Assembly (NCBI GenBank): GCA_039583875.1
Contig: CM077165.1
Location: forward strand, 64,034,757-64,098,756
From: Platanthera guangdongensis
Taxonomy: Eukaryota; Streptophyta; Magnoliopsida; Asparagales; Orchidaceae
Length of the DNA stretch: 64,000 nt
Reading direction: 5' to 3'
Under the pieces are notes generated by a model. That model was not told the DNA's origin. It saw nothing but the letters and a program-made list of their open reading frames with translations, and made no database searches. This document shows, in pieces, positions 1 through 11,639 of this stretch; within the stretch, counting starts at the first letter, position 1; each line of letters opens with the position of its first letter. Made by a program: the position numbers and the translations under genes.

Positions 1-11
1 CACCAAGTTTT

Positions 12-29
12 TGGCGCCATTGTCGGGGA
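12..29 (+). other. Primer-binding site complementary to tRNA-Asp
   Basis: TGGCGCCATTGTCGGGGA matches, with two transitions, the complement of the 3' end of plant tRNA-Asp. This is the usual primer of Athila/Tat elements. It lies a few bases after the LTR edge at the window start and fixes the orientation of element A. Confidence 0.85.
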
Positions 30-364
30 ACAACTTTTGTTGATAATTCAAAAACAAGAACCCATTACTTTTGTCATTTCTCCTTCTCACCATCTTTCTC
101 AAATTAAAAATCCAAAAAAAAAATTAACGCACTTAATAGAAACCTATATCACAATTTTTTTACGCCACCTAACTCTCTCGAAAAGGGCAATGTGGCTTTA
201 AATGCCACTATATTCTCTAGTACCTTGTGAACCCTTCATCGGGTAGCCCTTGGGAAGTTCTGGGGTTAAATCAGAAATAAAAAAAAATATATTTCAAAAA
301 AATATATAGTAACATTTTTTTCAAGTTTATTTTTCTCTTTCTTCATCTTCCCTTTTTCTAGTGC

Positions 365-1800
365 ATGAACCGCGAAAATCCGTCGGATCATTTGGACTTG
401 GACCACGAAATTGAGAGTACTATTCCGATAAGATCGCGATTTCAAGGCCCTAATCACCAAATACCGGTTGAGGATTCCGAGTCATTTTCTACCCTAAGAA
501 TGGAAGAACCTATCGTAGAAGAATCCATCCATAGGCCTTGTCCTATTATGTACGACCAAATCTAGAGGTTAAAAAATCAAGAATAGTTCGCCCTGCTATA
601 GCTAATAATAATTTTGAACTTAAGCCTAGCATAATTCAAATGGTACAGCAGTATGTGCAATATGCCGGACTTCAAGATGAAGATCTGAATGCGCATATAG
701 CAAGCTTTCTTGAGATTTGTGACACCTTTAAAATTAATGGTGTTACAAATGATGCTATTAGGCTAAGACTCTTCCCTTTCTCCCTAAGAACCAAGGCTAA
801 GCAATGGATGAACACTACCAAAAAATAGCATCACCACCTAGAATAAGCAAACTGAAAAATTTCTGGTGAAATATTTTCTGCCGGCTAAACCGCAAAACTT
901 AGGAATGATATTTCTGCCTTTGGACAAATAGATTCTGAAACTTTGTATGAAACCTGTGAAAGATTTAAAGAACTCTTAAGATGATTCTCCCATCATGCGC
1001 TGCCTGTATGGTTGCAAGTGCAGACGTTTTATAACGGCCTAAATCAAAGCACAAAACAAATGATAGACGCAGCTTCCGGTGGTACCTTAAACCACAAAAT
1101 CGCGGAACTAGCTCTTTAGCTTTTTGAGGACATGGCCATGAACACATATCAGTGGAATGTGCCTAGGATCCGCCCAAACAAACCTGCAGGTATCTTTGAA
1201 GTAGATAATATCTCACTGCTAGCTCTGTAAATGGAAATTTTAAATAAAAAGATAACGGAGATGAGTGCTGCCTCTGCGCCTCAAGTATGGGAATCTGCAA
1301 CTCCTGCTGCCGAACAATTAGATTATGTTAATAATAAGCGTAGAAATGCTTTTCAAAAATTTTCTGTTGCTAATTTTCATGCTCCGGGTTTCGCTTTTCC
1401 GAATAGTTACAATCCCACATAACGTAACCACCCAAACTTTTCATGGAGTAATCCCTCGAACGCAATGTGCCCGCCGCCACAAAATGATTTTTTTGCACCA
1501 CCACCACCGCCTCAAAATTTTCCAAAACCTTCAAGTTTGGAGGAGATGTTTTCAAAATATATGAACGTTAATGAAGCTACGTAAGAACCCTAACCGGGAC
1601 TGTTAATAGTTTAGAGAATCAAGTAGGTCAACTCGCAAAAATTATTTCTGAGCGACCCGCCGGGTCTCTTCCTGCCTACACCGGGCCCAACCCGATAGAG
1701 TAAGTGAAAGCTATAACTCTTCAGAGTGGGAAGCAAGCTGGTATGGTTAGCAAATAGCCCGAGGCAAGCTCCGCCTCCATTTTAAAAAATCAAAGCTTCG
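365..1800 (+). pseudogene. gag: Element A gag (capsid/nucleocapsid), broken
   Basis: The first plausible ATG is at 365. The reading shifts frame near 540-565 and the conserved capsid core lies at about 600-820, with 'GLQDEDLNAHIASFLEICD' and then 'NDAIRLRLFPFSL'. Stops follow at 826 and beyond. Recognisable capsid text continues in another frame to about 1200, with 'ESLYETCERFKELL'-type residues and 'QTFYNGLN'. Another open stretch runs 1231-1422, and a 'TLQSGK' block near 1720 marks the gag/PR linker typical of Athila polyproteins. In living relatives gag packages the RNA into cytoplasmic particles. At least three stops and several frameshifts make this a pseudogene. Confidence 0.8.
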
Positions 1801-2179
1801 CCCACATTTTAAAAAATCAACCCTCCGCCGAGAAAATTTTTATCATTCCACCTCTACTGAAGAAGAAGTTATCACCTGTCTCCCTGTTAAAGAAAAAGAT
1901 CTCACTCCACCACCCATCTTTAAAAATATTTCAACTCCACCATACCCTTCCAAACTTAGCAAGCAACGTCAGGATTATCAATACTCCCGCTTCCTAGAAA
2001 TATTTATGCAAATCCCTTAAATGTAGCCTTGCAGGAAGCAATCTCACAAATGATAAAGTACGCCAAGTAACTTAAGGACCTCCTGACTAATAAAAAGAAG
2101 TTAAAAAACTTATCACATGTCAAACTAATTGTCGAGTTCTCTACGGTCTTAACAAACGGTTTACCAAAGAAGATCAAAG

Positions 2180-2540
2180 ACCGGGTAGTTTTTCTATTCC
2201 ATGTGTCTTTGGTGATCTTTTTGTCAAGCACGCATTGGTCGACTTAGATGAGAGTATCAACCTAATGCCCCTCTCATTATTCAAGAAGTTAGGAATTATT
2301 AGCCTCAACCCCACACGCATGAGTATCCAGCTCGCTAATAGATCCGTGAAATACCCGTTACGAATTGTGGAGGATGTCTTGGTTAAAGTCAACAAATTCA
2401 TCTTCCCGGTGGATTTCGTCATATTGGACATCGAAGAAGATGTCGATGTTCCCTTGATCCTTGGCTGACCCTTCCTTGCCACCTCCCAAACTATCATTGA
2501 TGTAAGTAATGGTAAGCTCTTCCTACGAGTAGGAGACGAT
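2180..2540 (+). pseudogene. Element A aspartic protease, active site lost
   Basis: An open stretch at 2235-2468 carries the Athila protease signature 'SINLMPLSLFKKLG', and the C-terminal 'DVPLILG' is followed by a stop at 2466 and then 'PFLAT'. The catalytic segment at 2241-2255 reads DLDES where the family usually has DLGAS. The Gly of the D-x-G motif is therefore Asp, which should destroy activity. It sits between gag and RT as in all Ty3/Gypsy elements, where it cleaves the polyprotein. Confidence 0.75.
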
Positions 2541-2989
2541 GAAGTGACCTTCTCTATCACCCCTTCGATGAAGAACACCCTAGAAAATGACGACTCAAGT
2601 TTTTTCTTAGATGCCTTAGGTGAAGAATCTTCCTACTACATTTCTAAAAGTAAAAATAAATTTTCTGATTTTTGTTCTTCCTCTACTCTTCCAAATGAAT
2701 CTCTACAAGAGACGGCCAAGGCGGCGGAGTCCACCCTTTCCAATTCTTCGTATAAAGTAAAGGTCTACGAAGACATTGTTTTTGAAAATGAGAGAATTTC
2801 CAAAACATCGTATGAAGACCGCCCCCCCCCCCCCCACCCACCCTGGAATTAAAGGAACTACCCAAACATCTTAGGTATACCCTCTTAGAATAGGATTCTA
2901 AGCTAACAGTAATAGTTTCGGCCGACCTAACTGAAGTGCAAAATGATAAGCTCCTACTAGTGTTACGTAAACATTGTCGAGCTATTGCC

Positions 2990-4398
2990 TGATAGATGGC
3001 TGATATCAAGGGCATAAGCCCATCTTTCTACACCCATAAAATCCTAATGGAAGATAATTCGCGTAATTCAATCCAACCTCAGCGCCGTATAAATCTAAAT
3101 ATGAAAGAAGTTGTACAGGGCGAGGTTATGAAACTCTTAGACGCTGGAATTATCTATCATATATCTGATAGTTAGTGGGTTAGCCCTGTCTAGGTAGTGC
3201 CAAAAAGATGAGGGATAATTGTAGTTAGTAATGAGAATAATGACGTAATCCCGATGCAGACGGTGACGGGGTGGCGAATGTGTATTGACTATCGTAAGTT
3301 AAATGATGCCACCCACAAGGACCACTTTCCCTTGTCGTTCATCGATCAGATTTTAGAACGACTATCCGGCAATAGCTTTTTCTGTTTTCTCGATGGTCTT
3401 TCAGGGTACTTTCAAATCCCCATATCTCTCGATGACCAAGAGAAAACAATGTTTACTTGGCCCTTCAGCACCTTCGCTTACCGAAGAATGCCATTTGGAT
3501 TATGCAAAGCCTAGCTACATTCCAGTGATGTATGCTTGCAATCTTCGACAAGTACGTATAAAATAGTACGGAGGTATTTATGGATAATTTCTCCGTCTTC
3601 GGTGATGTCTTTGATAGTTGTTTAAAAAACCTCGAAAAAGTTTTAGAAAAATGCGAAGAATCAATCCTTGCCCTAAATTCGTAAAAATGACATTTTATGG
3701 TGAGGGAAGGGTTATCTTTGGGTCATAAGATTTCTGCAAGAGGAATTGAGGTAGACGTATCTAAGATAGAAGTTATTGAGACGCTGCCACCGCCTACGAA
3801 TGTCAAAGATATAAGAAGTTTCCTAGGACATGCTGGCTTCTACCACCGCTTCATAAAAGATTTCTCCAAAATCACCAAACCCCTTACTCATCTTCTGGAA
3901 AAAGACACCCCGTTTATCTTTAATGACCTTTGTCTATCTGACTTTGAAACAATAAAAGGAAAGTTAATTAATGCCCCTATGATGATAGCTCCAGTCTGGT
4001 ACATTCCCTTTGAAATTATGTGCGATGCAAGTAGTTTCGCAGTGGGAGCCGTATTAGGACAACAAATATCTAAAAACTTCCACCCCATCTATTATGCAAG
4101 TAAAACACTTACATCGGCACAAGAGGAGTATACCACAACCGAGAAGGAGCTCCTATCTATTGTTTTTGCTTTTGATAAATTCCATCCTTATATTACTCTT
4201 TCCAAAATTAACGTTTTTACGGACCACTCGGCCCTCAAGTATCTTCTTGCTGAGACGGATGCCAAGCTACGCCTGATTCGCTGGGTCTTATTACTCCAGG
4301 AGTTTGACTTTGAAATCCGTGATAAGCGAGGAGCAGAGAATTTGGCCACCGACCATCTCTCACGATTAGATAATCCGTATATAAAAAAATTAGATTAA
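2990..4398 (+). pseudogene. Element A reverse transcriptase and RNase H, broken
   Basis: RT begins near 2998 ('ADIKGISPS') and is recognisable through 'WRMCIDYRKLNDATHKDHF' (3254-3514) and 'MPFGLCKA'. The catalytic box at 3577-3591 reads FMDNF instead of FMDDF, so the second Asp is Asn. Several stops lie between 3514 and 3697. From 3697 an open frame of 233 codons carries the RT thumb ('[15 protein letters not shown]') and RNase H ('[14 protein letters not shown]', '[15 protein letters not shown]', '[10 protein letters not shown]', 'ATDHLSRL'). The RNase H half is the best preserved part of the element. Confidence 0.85.
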
Positions 4399-5501
4399 AA
4401 ATCTTTTAATGATTTCTTCCCCGATGAGAAGTTGCTTTTGATTAGTACATCTCCTTCTCCTTGGTTTGCACACATAGCTAACTATTTAGTGGCATGTGTT
4501 CTCCCGAAAGAGTTATCCTATCAGCAAAAGAAGAAATTCTTTTCTGAGTTGAAGAACAATTTTTGGGAAGACCCGCATCTTTTCCGAGTCTGTGCAGACC
4601 AAGTGATAAGGAGATGCGTCTCTTTTGAAGAAGGATTAGATATTTTAAAACATTTGCATGAAGGACTGACTGGTGGTCACTATCAAGCTGCTCGCACCGC
4701 CCACAAAGTGCTTTGCGCGGGTATTTAATGGCCTAGCCTGTTCAAAGACGCGCAAGCCTTTCTCTATTCAGAACGCCACGGGCCATCATTAGCGATAGGG
4801 CTTCACATTTTTGTAACTCGCAATTTTCAAAAATTCTTATTAAATACGGCATTACACATAAGCTTTCAGCTGTCTACTGCCCCCAAACTAACGGACAAGT
4901 CGAAGTAGTAAATAGAGAGCTCGAAAGAATTTTAGAAAAGATTGTTTCCACATGTAGAAAAGACTGGTCAACCAAATTAGACGATGCTCTATGGGCCTAC
5001 CGAACAGCGTACAAAACCGCTATCGGTTGTACACCATATCGGTTGGTTTATGGAAAATCGTGTCATTTACCCGTAGAATTAGAACACCACACTTTTTGGG
5101 CCTTGCGATTTTTAAATTACGATCCCCACTCTGTCGGTAATTTTCGAAAATTTCAACTTAACGAACTCAAAGAGTGGCGCTCTAATGCATACAAAAATAA
5201 CAAATTTTATAAAGAGCGAGCAAAACATTTTCATGACAAGCACCTAAGGCACCCAAATACCTTCAAGCTGGGTGACCGAGTTCTTTTATAGAATTCACGA
5301 TTACATTTATTTTTGGGTAAGTTAAAATCACGATGGTCTGGGCCGTTTACTGTTAAAGAAGTTTTTTCGTATTGTACGTTTTTAATTTCGCACCCTAATA
5401 AAGGTGATTTCAAAGTGAATGGGCACCATCTTAAACTCTATTTTTCTGGTGATGATGATGTTAGTCCGAACAATGTTAAGTTTCTTCTGCATGAAATTTA
5501 A
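4399..5501 (+). pseudogene. Element A integrase with deleted catalytic core
   Basis: The N-terminal zinc-binding domain is partly kept at 4432-4728 ('GGHYQAARTAHKVL'). After 'WPSLFKDAQAF' the text jumps near 4765-4772 to 'RTPRAIISDRASHF'. The rest of the HHCC finger and the first catalytic Asp region are missing, a deletion of roughly 100 codons compared with the family. The remainder of the core ('YCPQTNGQVEVVNRELERIL') and the C-terminal domain ('LPVELEHHTFWAL', 'KSRWSGPFTVKEV') continue to 5501 with scattered stops. No chromodomain is present, as expected for Athila. Confidence 0.8.
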
Positions 5502-7434
5502 CTAACTTCAAACCTATTTTTTTGTTAAAAACTTTAAATATTATTTTGTACAATAATCTTTTGGACAATATTCTTTTTGGTCGAGCTCAAATGACCTTTA
5601 TAAACAAAGGGCGCTCTTGGGAGGCAACCCAAATTATTTTTTTTGTTTTCTTTATTTTACACTTTTTGCCCTGGACATCTCCGCATGTTGAAGCTTCTGC
5701 GATCGCCACCTCCAATGCTACTGAATCCATCACAAAGTCCAAAGAAGATATGTCATATGTTCCAAAGCGCAAGCATGGGGGAGTAGCATCACTCAACATT
5801 CGCGACACATAAATCCGGGGAAGTGCCTGTTTTTCAATTCTGTACTTTTATTTATGTTTTAATTTTTCTCTCTCTCATACCCCTCCTTTCTCAATGGAGG
5901 ACAATGTCTATTTTAAGCTTGGGGGATGGTTTTCTCCTTCTATTGTCTTTATTTTTGTTTCCATTAAAAATCAAAATCAAAAAAATTTATATATCTTAAA
6001 AATACAAAAAAAGTGAATATCTCAAAAATCCAAAAAAAATAGAATATTTCAAAAATATATATATGTTACTTTAAACTGATTTTGGTATTTCAATAGCACC
6101 CCCTGCTTTTGTTTTGTTTTTCTCAAAATTCCATATAAATAACTTAGCCAATTATAATCTTTCTAATCATTCTTTTTAATTATGTTTCACAAGTAAAATG
6201 TTGGCCTTATCGTGTTTCTAATTCACGGTAGCATGTTAACCTGAAACATTTTTCTAAAACTTGAATTTTTATTATGGTTTTCGTTCTTTATTTTCTTTAC
6301 TTTCTCGAAAATCTTTCATCCATTATTTTCCTTTTCATTTTTAGATAATTTTTGTAATGCCAACTTTTGATTGGCATAGTAGATGTGAACGATCCAAGAC
6401 GCATATTATTTCTATTTTCAAGATAATTTAATTAGTCTTCTTTTATTATCTAGGACTTGCTTTTTGAAAATTTTCAAAACTATGATTTAGATAAATTTTA
6501 GAAGCATGAAAATGATTTACGCCATTTTTATTTTCGTTTGAGCCTTCTTGCCAACCTAAAAAATCTTTCCCTAGTTAGCCGGTTTTGAGCCATTTTTCCT
6601 TTTCCAATTGATTAGCTCCACTTATCATTTAATTTTCAACAAAACTTAAATTTTCCAACCTATCTAATCACACTAGCCTTTTTGAGTTTCATCAAAAATT
6701 TTCATAATTATGATAAGGTTTTTGTGAATTATTTTTGGTGAACTTTTTGAAAAATGTATGCTCAAAAGATGTATTTACTCTTGTTTGGCCAATTTCTAAT
6801 TGAAAAGAAAATTATTTTTGGCCTTTATTTTGTTTTGAAAAAAATAAGAAAGAAAAAAAAGGAAAATAAAATGAAAAAAAAAAGAGAAAGAAAAATAGTT
6901 TATTTATAATGAAATTTTTTGAAACTTTTTATTTTGCTTTAGTGTGATTTTAAGCCTTCACGTTTATCTTTGATTTCCATTCCTAATTATATGCCTAAAC
7001 CAAACGTGTCAGTCCTAATAAGTCCTTTTAATCATGCTTTTGATTTTTATTTATTAGCTAAGTAAAGAAAAAAGTAAAATATTATAGTTTTGGATTTAAA
7101 TTTAGATTTTTGTTATTTGATTGATATAATTATAATGTGTCCCTTGGATCTAATAACAACTCAATGTGTTTTTTTCGTTTTGTTGCTTTGCTTAAATTTA
7201 TTTAAAGAATTCCGTTAAAATTTTGGATTATCTATTTTAGTTAGTAAAGTTTATAAATTGTTAAACCATGTTTAAGTAAATGCTTTAGGTTTACGTTTCA
7301 CATTCTCTCAACTTGGAATTCCGCATAGTACTTGTGTAAGCATGATTAAAACTTTTTGGATTAGTCACTTTTTATGATTAGCTAGTTTTTATATCTTTGC
7401 TTCGGGATAAGAAAAGCTTAGGCTTGGGGGAGTT
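5502..7434 (+). other. Element A 3' non-coding tail with conserved blocks and purine tract
   Basis: This very AT-rich tail of about 1.9 kb holds no convincing gene. A 96-codon frame at 5522-5812 has one hydrophobic stretch but no recognisable homology. Two blocks look like those conserved downstream of pol in Athila elements. One is GCGCTCTTGGGAGGCAACCC at 5611-5630. The other is a 'GGACAATG...AAGCTTGGGGGA' block around 5898-5925. The final polypurine tract, GGCTTGGGGGAG (7421-7432), sits directly before the LTR start. Athila elements often encode an envelope-like ORF here; none is visible. Confidence 0.6.
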
Positions 7435-7605
7435 TGATAGTAAGTTTTGCAGGCAAAAATATTTGGGTATTTTTGTGTTTTTAAAGCAGAAAACACGTCT
7501 TGTAAGTGCTTATATTGACCTCCTTTTTTATATATTATTGTCACTAATGTGTTTTCTACTTTTTGCAGGTTTTAACGACTTTTAGCCAATTTTTGTTGTT
7601 ACACG

Positions 7606-7980
7606 CCCCAAGGTCATGCCCTACCCGGGCGTGTACCTAGGGCATGTAACCTAGAGGAATGAAGCTATCGGTCTGAAACTTCATTCCTTGAAAACTCAAT
7701 GTACATGCCCTATGTCCCGCCTATGTAACACCTACACGGGCGTGTTCCAGAGGCGTGTCCCCAAGTTCTGAGGAATCGCCACAGCACGATCTTTTTCCTG
7801 CTTCACCGTCTCACCGAATGTGTCACGCCCCCCTTACACGCCCGGGTCAGGCGTGACATATGGGCGTGTAATTCAACTCCGATGCCCATCACCTCCAGCA
7901 TTTAATTTCAGCAAAAAAGTCACAACGAATGTGTCACGCCTTAGGTACACGCCCGACCTGGCCGTGTAAGGGGGCGTGAC
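7606..7980. repeat. CACGCCC/GGGCGTG palindrome cluster in LTR A
   Basis: Repeated interrupted palindromes combine CACGCCC and GGGCGTG arms, for example around 7606-7640, 7735-7760, 7823-7871 and 7931-7980. The cluster ends about 20 bp before the TATA box of the same LTR. It is much more GC- and CpG-rich than the rest of element A. Confidence 0.7.
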
Positions 7981-7997
7981 CCAACCTGAAAAAACTC

Positions 7998-8005
7998 TAT
8001 AAATT
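7998..8005 (+). promoter_or_regulatory. TATA box of LTR A
   Basis: TATAAATT follows the palindrome cluster directly and lies about 560 bp into the LTR, a typical place for the U3/R boundary promoter. This is a sequence call only. Confidence 0.6.
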
Positions 8006-9116
8006 GAACCCATCTCCAAGGGTTCAGAAGCCAGTTTTTGGAGTGAGAGGGGAGGTCCTGCCCTTTAGTTTTCTTGTAGTTTTCTTGTAATTTTCCATGC
8101 TTCTCTCCCTCCTCATTTTAAGCTTTTTAATTTAGCTTAGTTTACTCGTTTTGTATTAGTTTTTACAATTGCTTAGTAGCTAAATGTTAATGCTAGAATA
8201 GGTTTTTATTTCCAGCACTTATAATCTTCTATTTTCAAGTTGTAGCTCTCTTTCAGTGTTAATAAAAAGTGTGCCCTTTTCTTTGTTTTCTTAATGCATT
8301 TCTACTCATCTCTCTTCCTCCACTTCAGCATGAGTAACTAATCCTCCTTGTACTCGATCTTGATGATCCGAGGTTCGAGTTGATTAAGTTATGATGCTCT
8401 AGTTCGCTCTTTCTTTGTAAGGCTTAGACTTTTGATTTACTCTTGAAAAAATCATGTTTGGAGTAATATCATCAATATATAATTTAAATATTTGTTTTCA
8501 TTCTTAGCTAGCTGAGAGGCTCGTAGTTTGAAATTAACACTCAAGAGTAAAGAGAGTTGCACGCATCCCTCGAGAGAGGCAGGCATTAAATATCCCGGAT
8601 TGGAGTGAAATCCAATAGAGTGGTTCACAGCGTAAAGCGAGCTTTAGGTCTCCGATTTGGACGAGAGTTCGGTCAGACCTTACTAAACTCAGGTGGTCAT
8701 GGCTTCAAGAGAAGCGTGTTCATGCTTATGGAACCTCCACTGTCAAGGTTTTTTACCTTATAAGTTAGGGTTTATTATCGAATTTTGTAATCAACTTTAG
8801 CCGAGGTGATTCTCAATCGAGTGCTCTTCTTTATCATCGTCTTAACCCCTCATTGTAATCGCTTTTAATAGATCTCTATTTATCCACAAGCATTTCTCTT
8901 TTTAGCGTAATATTTGTCTTCTTAATCACATTTGGCTATCTCTTAAACCATAAAACAATCTTCGATAAGACTATAGTTTTCATGTGAGTAACATTACTCG
9001 ACGGTTCACTTATTTTAAAACGACACTTGTGTACCCTAGCTGCATTTCGATAGGTATACTAGCCTCGTTGGATTGCTAGTTCGATTTCTATTCTCTTTGA
9101 GAATATTATCTCACCA

Positions 9117-9421
9117 GGTCTCTCGATCTTTGATTTGTGCAATGTTATCTTAGTAAACATGCAACTTTCTCCCTAAATACGATTTTAAAATTTACCAGTT
9201 TTACATTTTCGAAGTAAAAATAAGAAGTGAAAACACATTTTAGAAAAGTAAAAAACTAATTTGTATGTTGAGTAGGTTTTTCTACAAAAATTACTACACA
9301 CATAGGCATAGGACTTCGCATTCTACTCCTTAGGTTCAACTTTATTTTATAGCGTTAAAACTTTTCTACTCTCTATGGAAATGTGTTTCCTCGGGACGAG
9401 CAAACAAGTATGTGGGGTATT
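9117..9421 (+). mobile_element. 3' internal end of element B with purine tract
   Basis: This AT-rich stretch lies between two LTRs and has no coding potential. It ends with a block (about 9393-9420) reading 'GGGACGAGCAA...GTATGTGGGGTAT', like the conserved end of Athila/Tat interiors just before the 3' LTR. It is best read as the last bases of a second Gypsy element, B, whose remainder lies left of the window because element A inserted into it. Confidence 0.55.
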
Positions 9422-11104
9422 TCATAACTCTAATTTTATCTTTAATTTATATATAGTTTTTATTTAATAATTAACTAGATTATAATAATATTATATTAAT
9501 TTTGTTACTGATTATGTTCTTTTCTTATTTTAGGTCATACTGGACTGCCAATAGCATTTTGGAGTTTCAAGAACTGATCAAGAGACAAAGCTGGACAAAA
9601 CATGTAAAATCGCAAACTACACGCCCAGGTGACGAGCGTGACCTATTGGTCACGGGCATGACTGTCAGGCGTGACCCCGACACATTCTTCAGATAACACC
9701 GCCATGTCAATTAAAATTGCATGGCTATAGGTCACGGGCGTGACCATGCTGCCACGGGCATGACGACAAGGCGTGATATGCAGATGACCTTTCAGGCCTC
9801 GACTCCATGTCGGATTAAAGTTGCACGCCTTGGTCACGGGCGTGACATATTGATCACAGGCATGACTTCGAGGCATGAAATCCTGGTGTGCCACGCTTAA
9901 TGGAGCAGTTTCGGATCTTGACAATTTTTGAATTACATGCCCGAGGTCACGGGCGTGACTAGGGCATGACCCTTCCAACAACGGCCAGAGTTACTCCTGC
10001 CATTTCTGCATCCCACAGTTTCCAGCAACCGAAAAGACACGACCTAGGTCACGTGCGTGACCTAGGGGCGTGACCCGCCACTTAACGATTTTTGGCATTT
10101 TCGCTCCAACGTTCCCGACACTTGAATATGACGGTTTCTAACCTTACACGCCCTAGGTCACGGGCGTGACCTAGGGGCATGACCATCCAATAAACTTGCC
10201 TAAAAATTCCAGACAATTCCAGATGCTGTGGAGGAGATTTTGGGAGTTAGAGTTCTATATTTTATGCTTTATTTCTTGCATTTTCCATTTCCTAGTGTAG
10301 CTCTTTTACTTTGTAAACGTTAAGTAGTTTTTCATATAATCATCTCTCTCTCTCTTCCCTATTGTTTAATTCTCCAATCATGATGATTAGCTAAACTTCT
10401 TTTAGCACTTGATCTTAATGAATCTTGGAATAAAATAAGCTTTTCAACTTTATCAAAAATTTCAAGTTCTTTACTTTACTCACTAACGATTTATCTTTGA
10501 TTTTTAACACGTCAAATTCATATTTCGCGAATATGTTCTTCGATCTAACATTCGTACCATAAATGACAGAGATGTTACGGATCTGAGGAGATCACTCAAA
10601 GATAAAAAGTGTTGATTGCACTAATCGAGAGAGGACGACATAAATCTTCCGGATTGGAGTCAAATCCAATAGAGGGGTTCACCGCCTAAAGCAAGCTTAG
10701 GGGTTTCGACTGCCCGAGAGGATTTAATCGATCAACCTAAGGTTAGTCAAAAGCATGAGCTCGAGAGAGATGCTTTTGTACTTTAGGAACCTCCATGGTC
10801 GATTGAGTAATTTAATAGTCTTGCGTACTTTATGTTCATGAAGGTTTATTTTAATTCTAGGGTATTCTAGATCAAGTGCTAGCTTCCCATCATCGAATTT
10901 TACCTTAGTAGTTTAACATTTTCTTTTCTGAAATCGCAAAACCAACTTTTGTCTGATAAGATTATACCTTTTCCTTGTGAGGACGAGTACTCAACGGTCC
11001 TTGAGTCCTAATACGACATATTCTATACTATATCTCGATAGGTACACTTGCCTATTTTGGATTATAGTTTGGAATATTTTTAAAACTATTAAAATATTTC
11101 ACCA
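9422..11104 (+). repeat. Element B 3' LTR (Athila-like)
   Basis: It is about 1.68 kb, the same size and plan as LTR A. After the purine tract it starts TCATAAC (expected TGATAAC), so the terminal G is mutated. A pyrimidine-rich stretch ending TTATTTTAG (9525-9533) comes next, then the palindrome array at 9622-10190, then a TATA-like CTATATTTTATG near 10255. A structured downstream region (10600-11060) is shared with LTRs A and C. The end is placed at ...TTCACCA by comparison with A, and 11101 is also possible. Similarity to A is patchy outside the downstream module, so B is a related family rather than a recent copy. Confidence 0.65.
9622..10190. repeat. GGTCACGGGCGTGACC palindrome array in LTR B, about 105-bp period
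   Basis: Palindromes with core GGTCACGGGCGTGACC, or one-base variants, start near 9648, 9730, 9833, 9945, 10047 and 10156. After the first, the spacing is about 102-112 bp. The copy at about 10044 has perfect 10-bp arms (CTAGGTCACG) around two bases. Each is followed within 15-25 bp by a second half such as GGGCATGACC. Confidence 0.8.
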
Positions 11105-11449
11105 TATCAATATTTGATGTAACTAAAAGATATATACCTATCACTACATCGAGGGCATGTCCATGCTGAAGTTCCAACGCGTAACCTTCTAAGGGCATTG
11201 CTCGACCCTGCGAACCTTTACTGTCAGCTCTACTATTTCAGCCTATATGTCCCTATCCACGCGTTGCATGTCCTCTATGAACTGCTCATAATCCTGGCCT
11301 TCCTGCCGCCTGCGAGCAGTAGGCTCTCATATGTCCTGATTGCTAGCATAGAAAGTAGTTCCCTGTAAAGGGAATGTCTGATCGAGCTACTAGCGCAGGC
11401 TGTGGTAGTGGAGCTGGCCTGGGCTCCTGCTGTGGTGTCGGGGGTGATG
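11105..11449 (-). pseudogene. gag: Element K gag fragment, zinc-knuckle part (left of solo LTR C)
   Basis: Read on the minus strand this is a proline/glutamine-rich linker followed by a damaged CCHC knuckle (11317-11358). That knuckle reads 'C-stop-QSGHMRAYC' with the first Cys changed to Tyr. An acidic stretch follows. It is the C-terminal part of a Ty3/Gypsy gag whose N-terminal part lies at 14820-15560 beyond the inserted LTR. Several stops are present. On its left it is cut by LTR B. Confidence 0.6.
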
Positions 11450-11639
11450 GTGGGTGATGAGTTGTAAATATACGTGTTTTTATATACATTAAATAAGATG
11501 TATTAGTATCTTTTTGTAATTTTTAGTTGTTTTTCCTTAATAAATTGCTTCCGTTTTGTAAATATTTTCTAACTTAGAGATATTTTTGTTTTTTGAATTT
11601 TTCAGGAAGAATTGTCAAAAAATCAAAGTACACGCCTGT

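Larger units (their letters stand above)
1..9116 (+). mobile_element. Element A: decayed Athila-like Ty3/Gypsy retrotransposon
   Basis: The order is primer site, gag, protease, RT/RNase H, integrase, long non-coding tail, purine tract and 3' LTR, all on the plus strand. The window opens at the extreme 3' edge of the 5' LTR, so that LTR lies outside. The gag ('EICDTFKINGV'), protease ('SINLMPLS') and RT motifs are those of the Athila/Tat branch of plant Ty3/Gypsy. Every gene has stops, frameshifts or lost catalytic residues, so the copy is old and dead. Sequence resembling the internal 3' end of a related element B resumes right after the 3' LTR, so A probably inserted into B. The target duplication cannot be tested because the left edge is missing. 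Confidence 0.85.
7435..9116 (+). repeat. Element A 3' LTR
   Basis: It begins TGATAG right after the purine tract and ends ...TCTCACCA (the end could equally be 9113). The end is inferred because CACCA also opens the window just before the primer site. Length is about 1.68 kb. The U3 part has a pyrimidine-rich stretch ending TTTTTGCAG (7560-7569), resembling a 3' splice site. A cluster of CACGCC-type palindromes lies at 7606-7980, followed by a TATA box at 7998. The downstream part (about 8550-9060) is similar to the matching parts of LTRs B and C. Confidence 0.75.

Noticed and set aside
5522..5812. 96-codon frame with a hydrophobic stretch after element A integrase, as a possible envelope
   Set aside because: It overlaps a nucleotide block that resembles the conserved non-coding tail of Athila elements and shows no envelope features beyond one hydrophobic run.
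7560..11604. Splice-acceptor-like TTTTTGCAG, TTATTTTAG and TTTTTCAG near the start of LTRs A, B and C as evidence of LTR introns
   Set aside because: The positions correspond and are suggestive, but they lie upstream of the predicted TATA boxes, so they would not be in the normal transcript; pyrimidine-rich DNA is common here.
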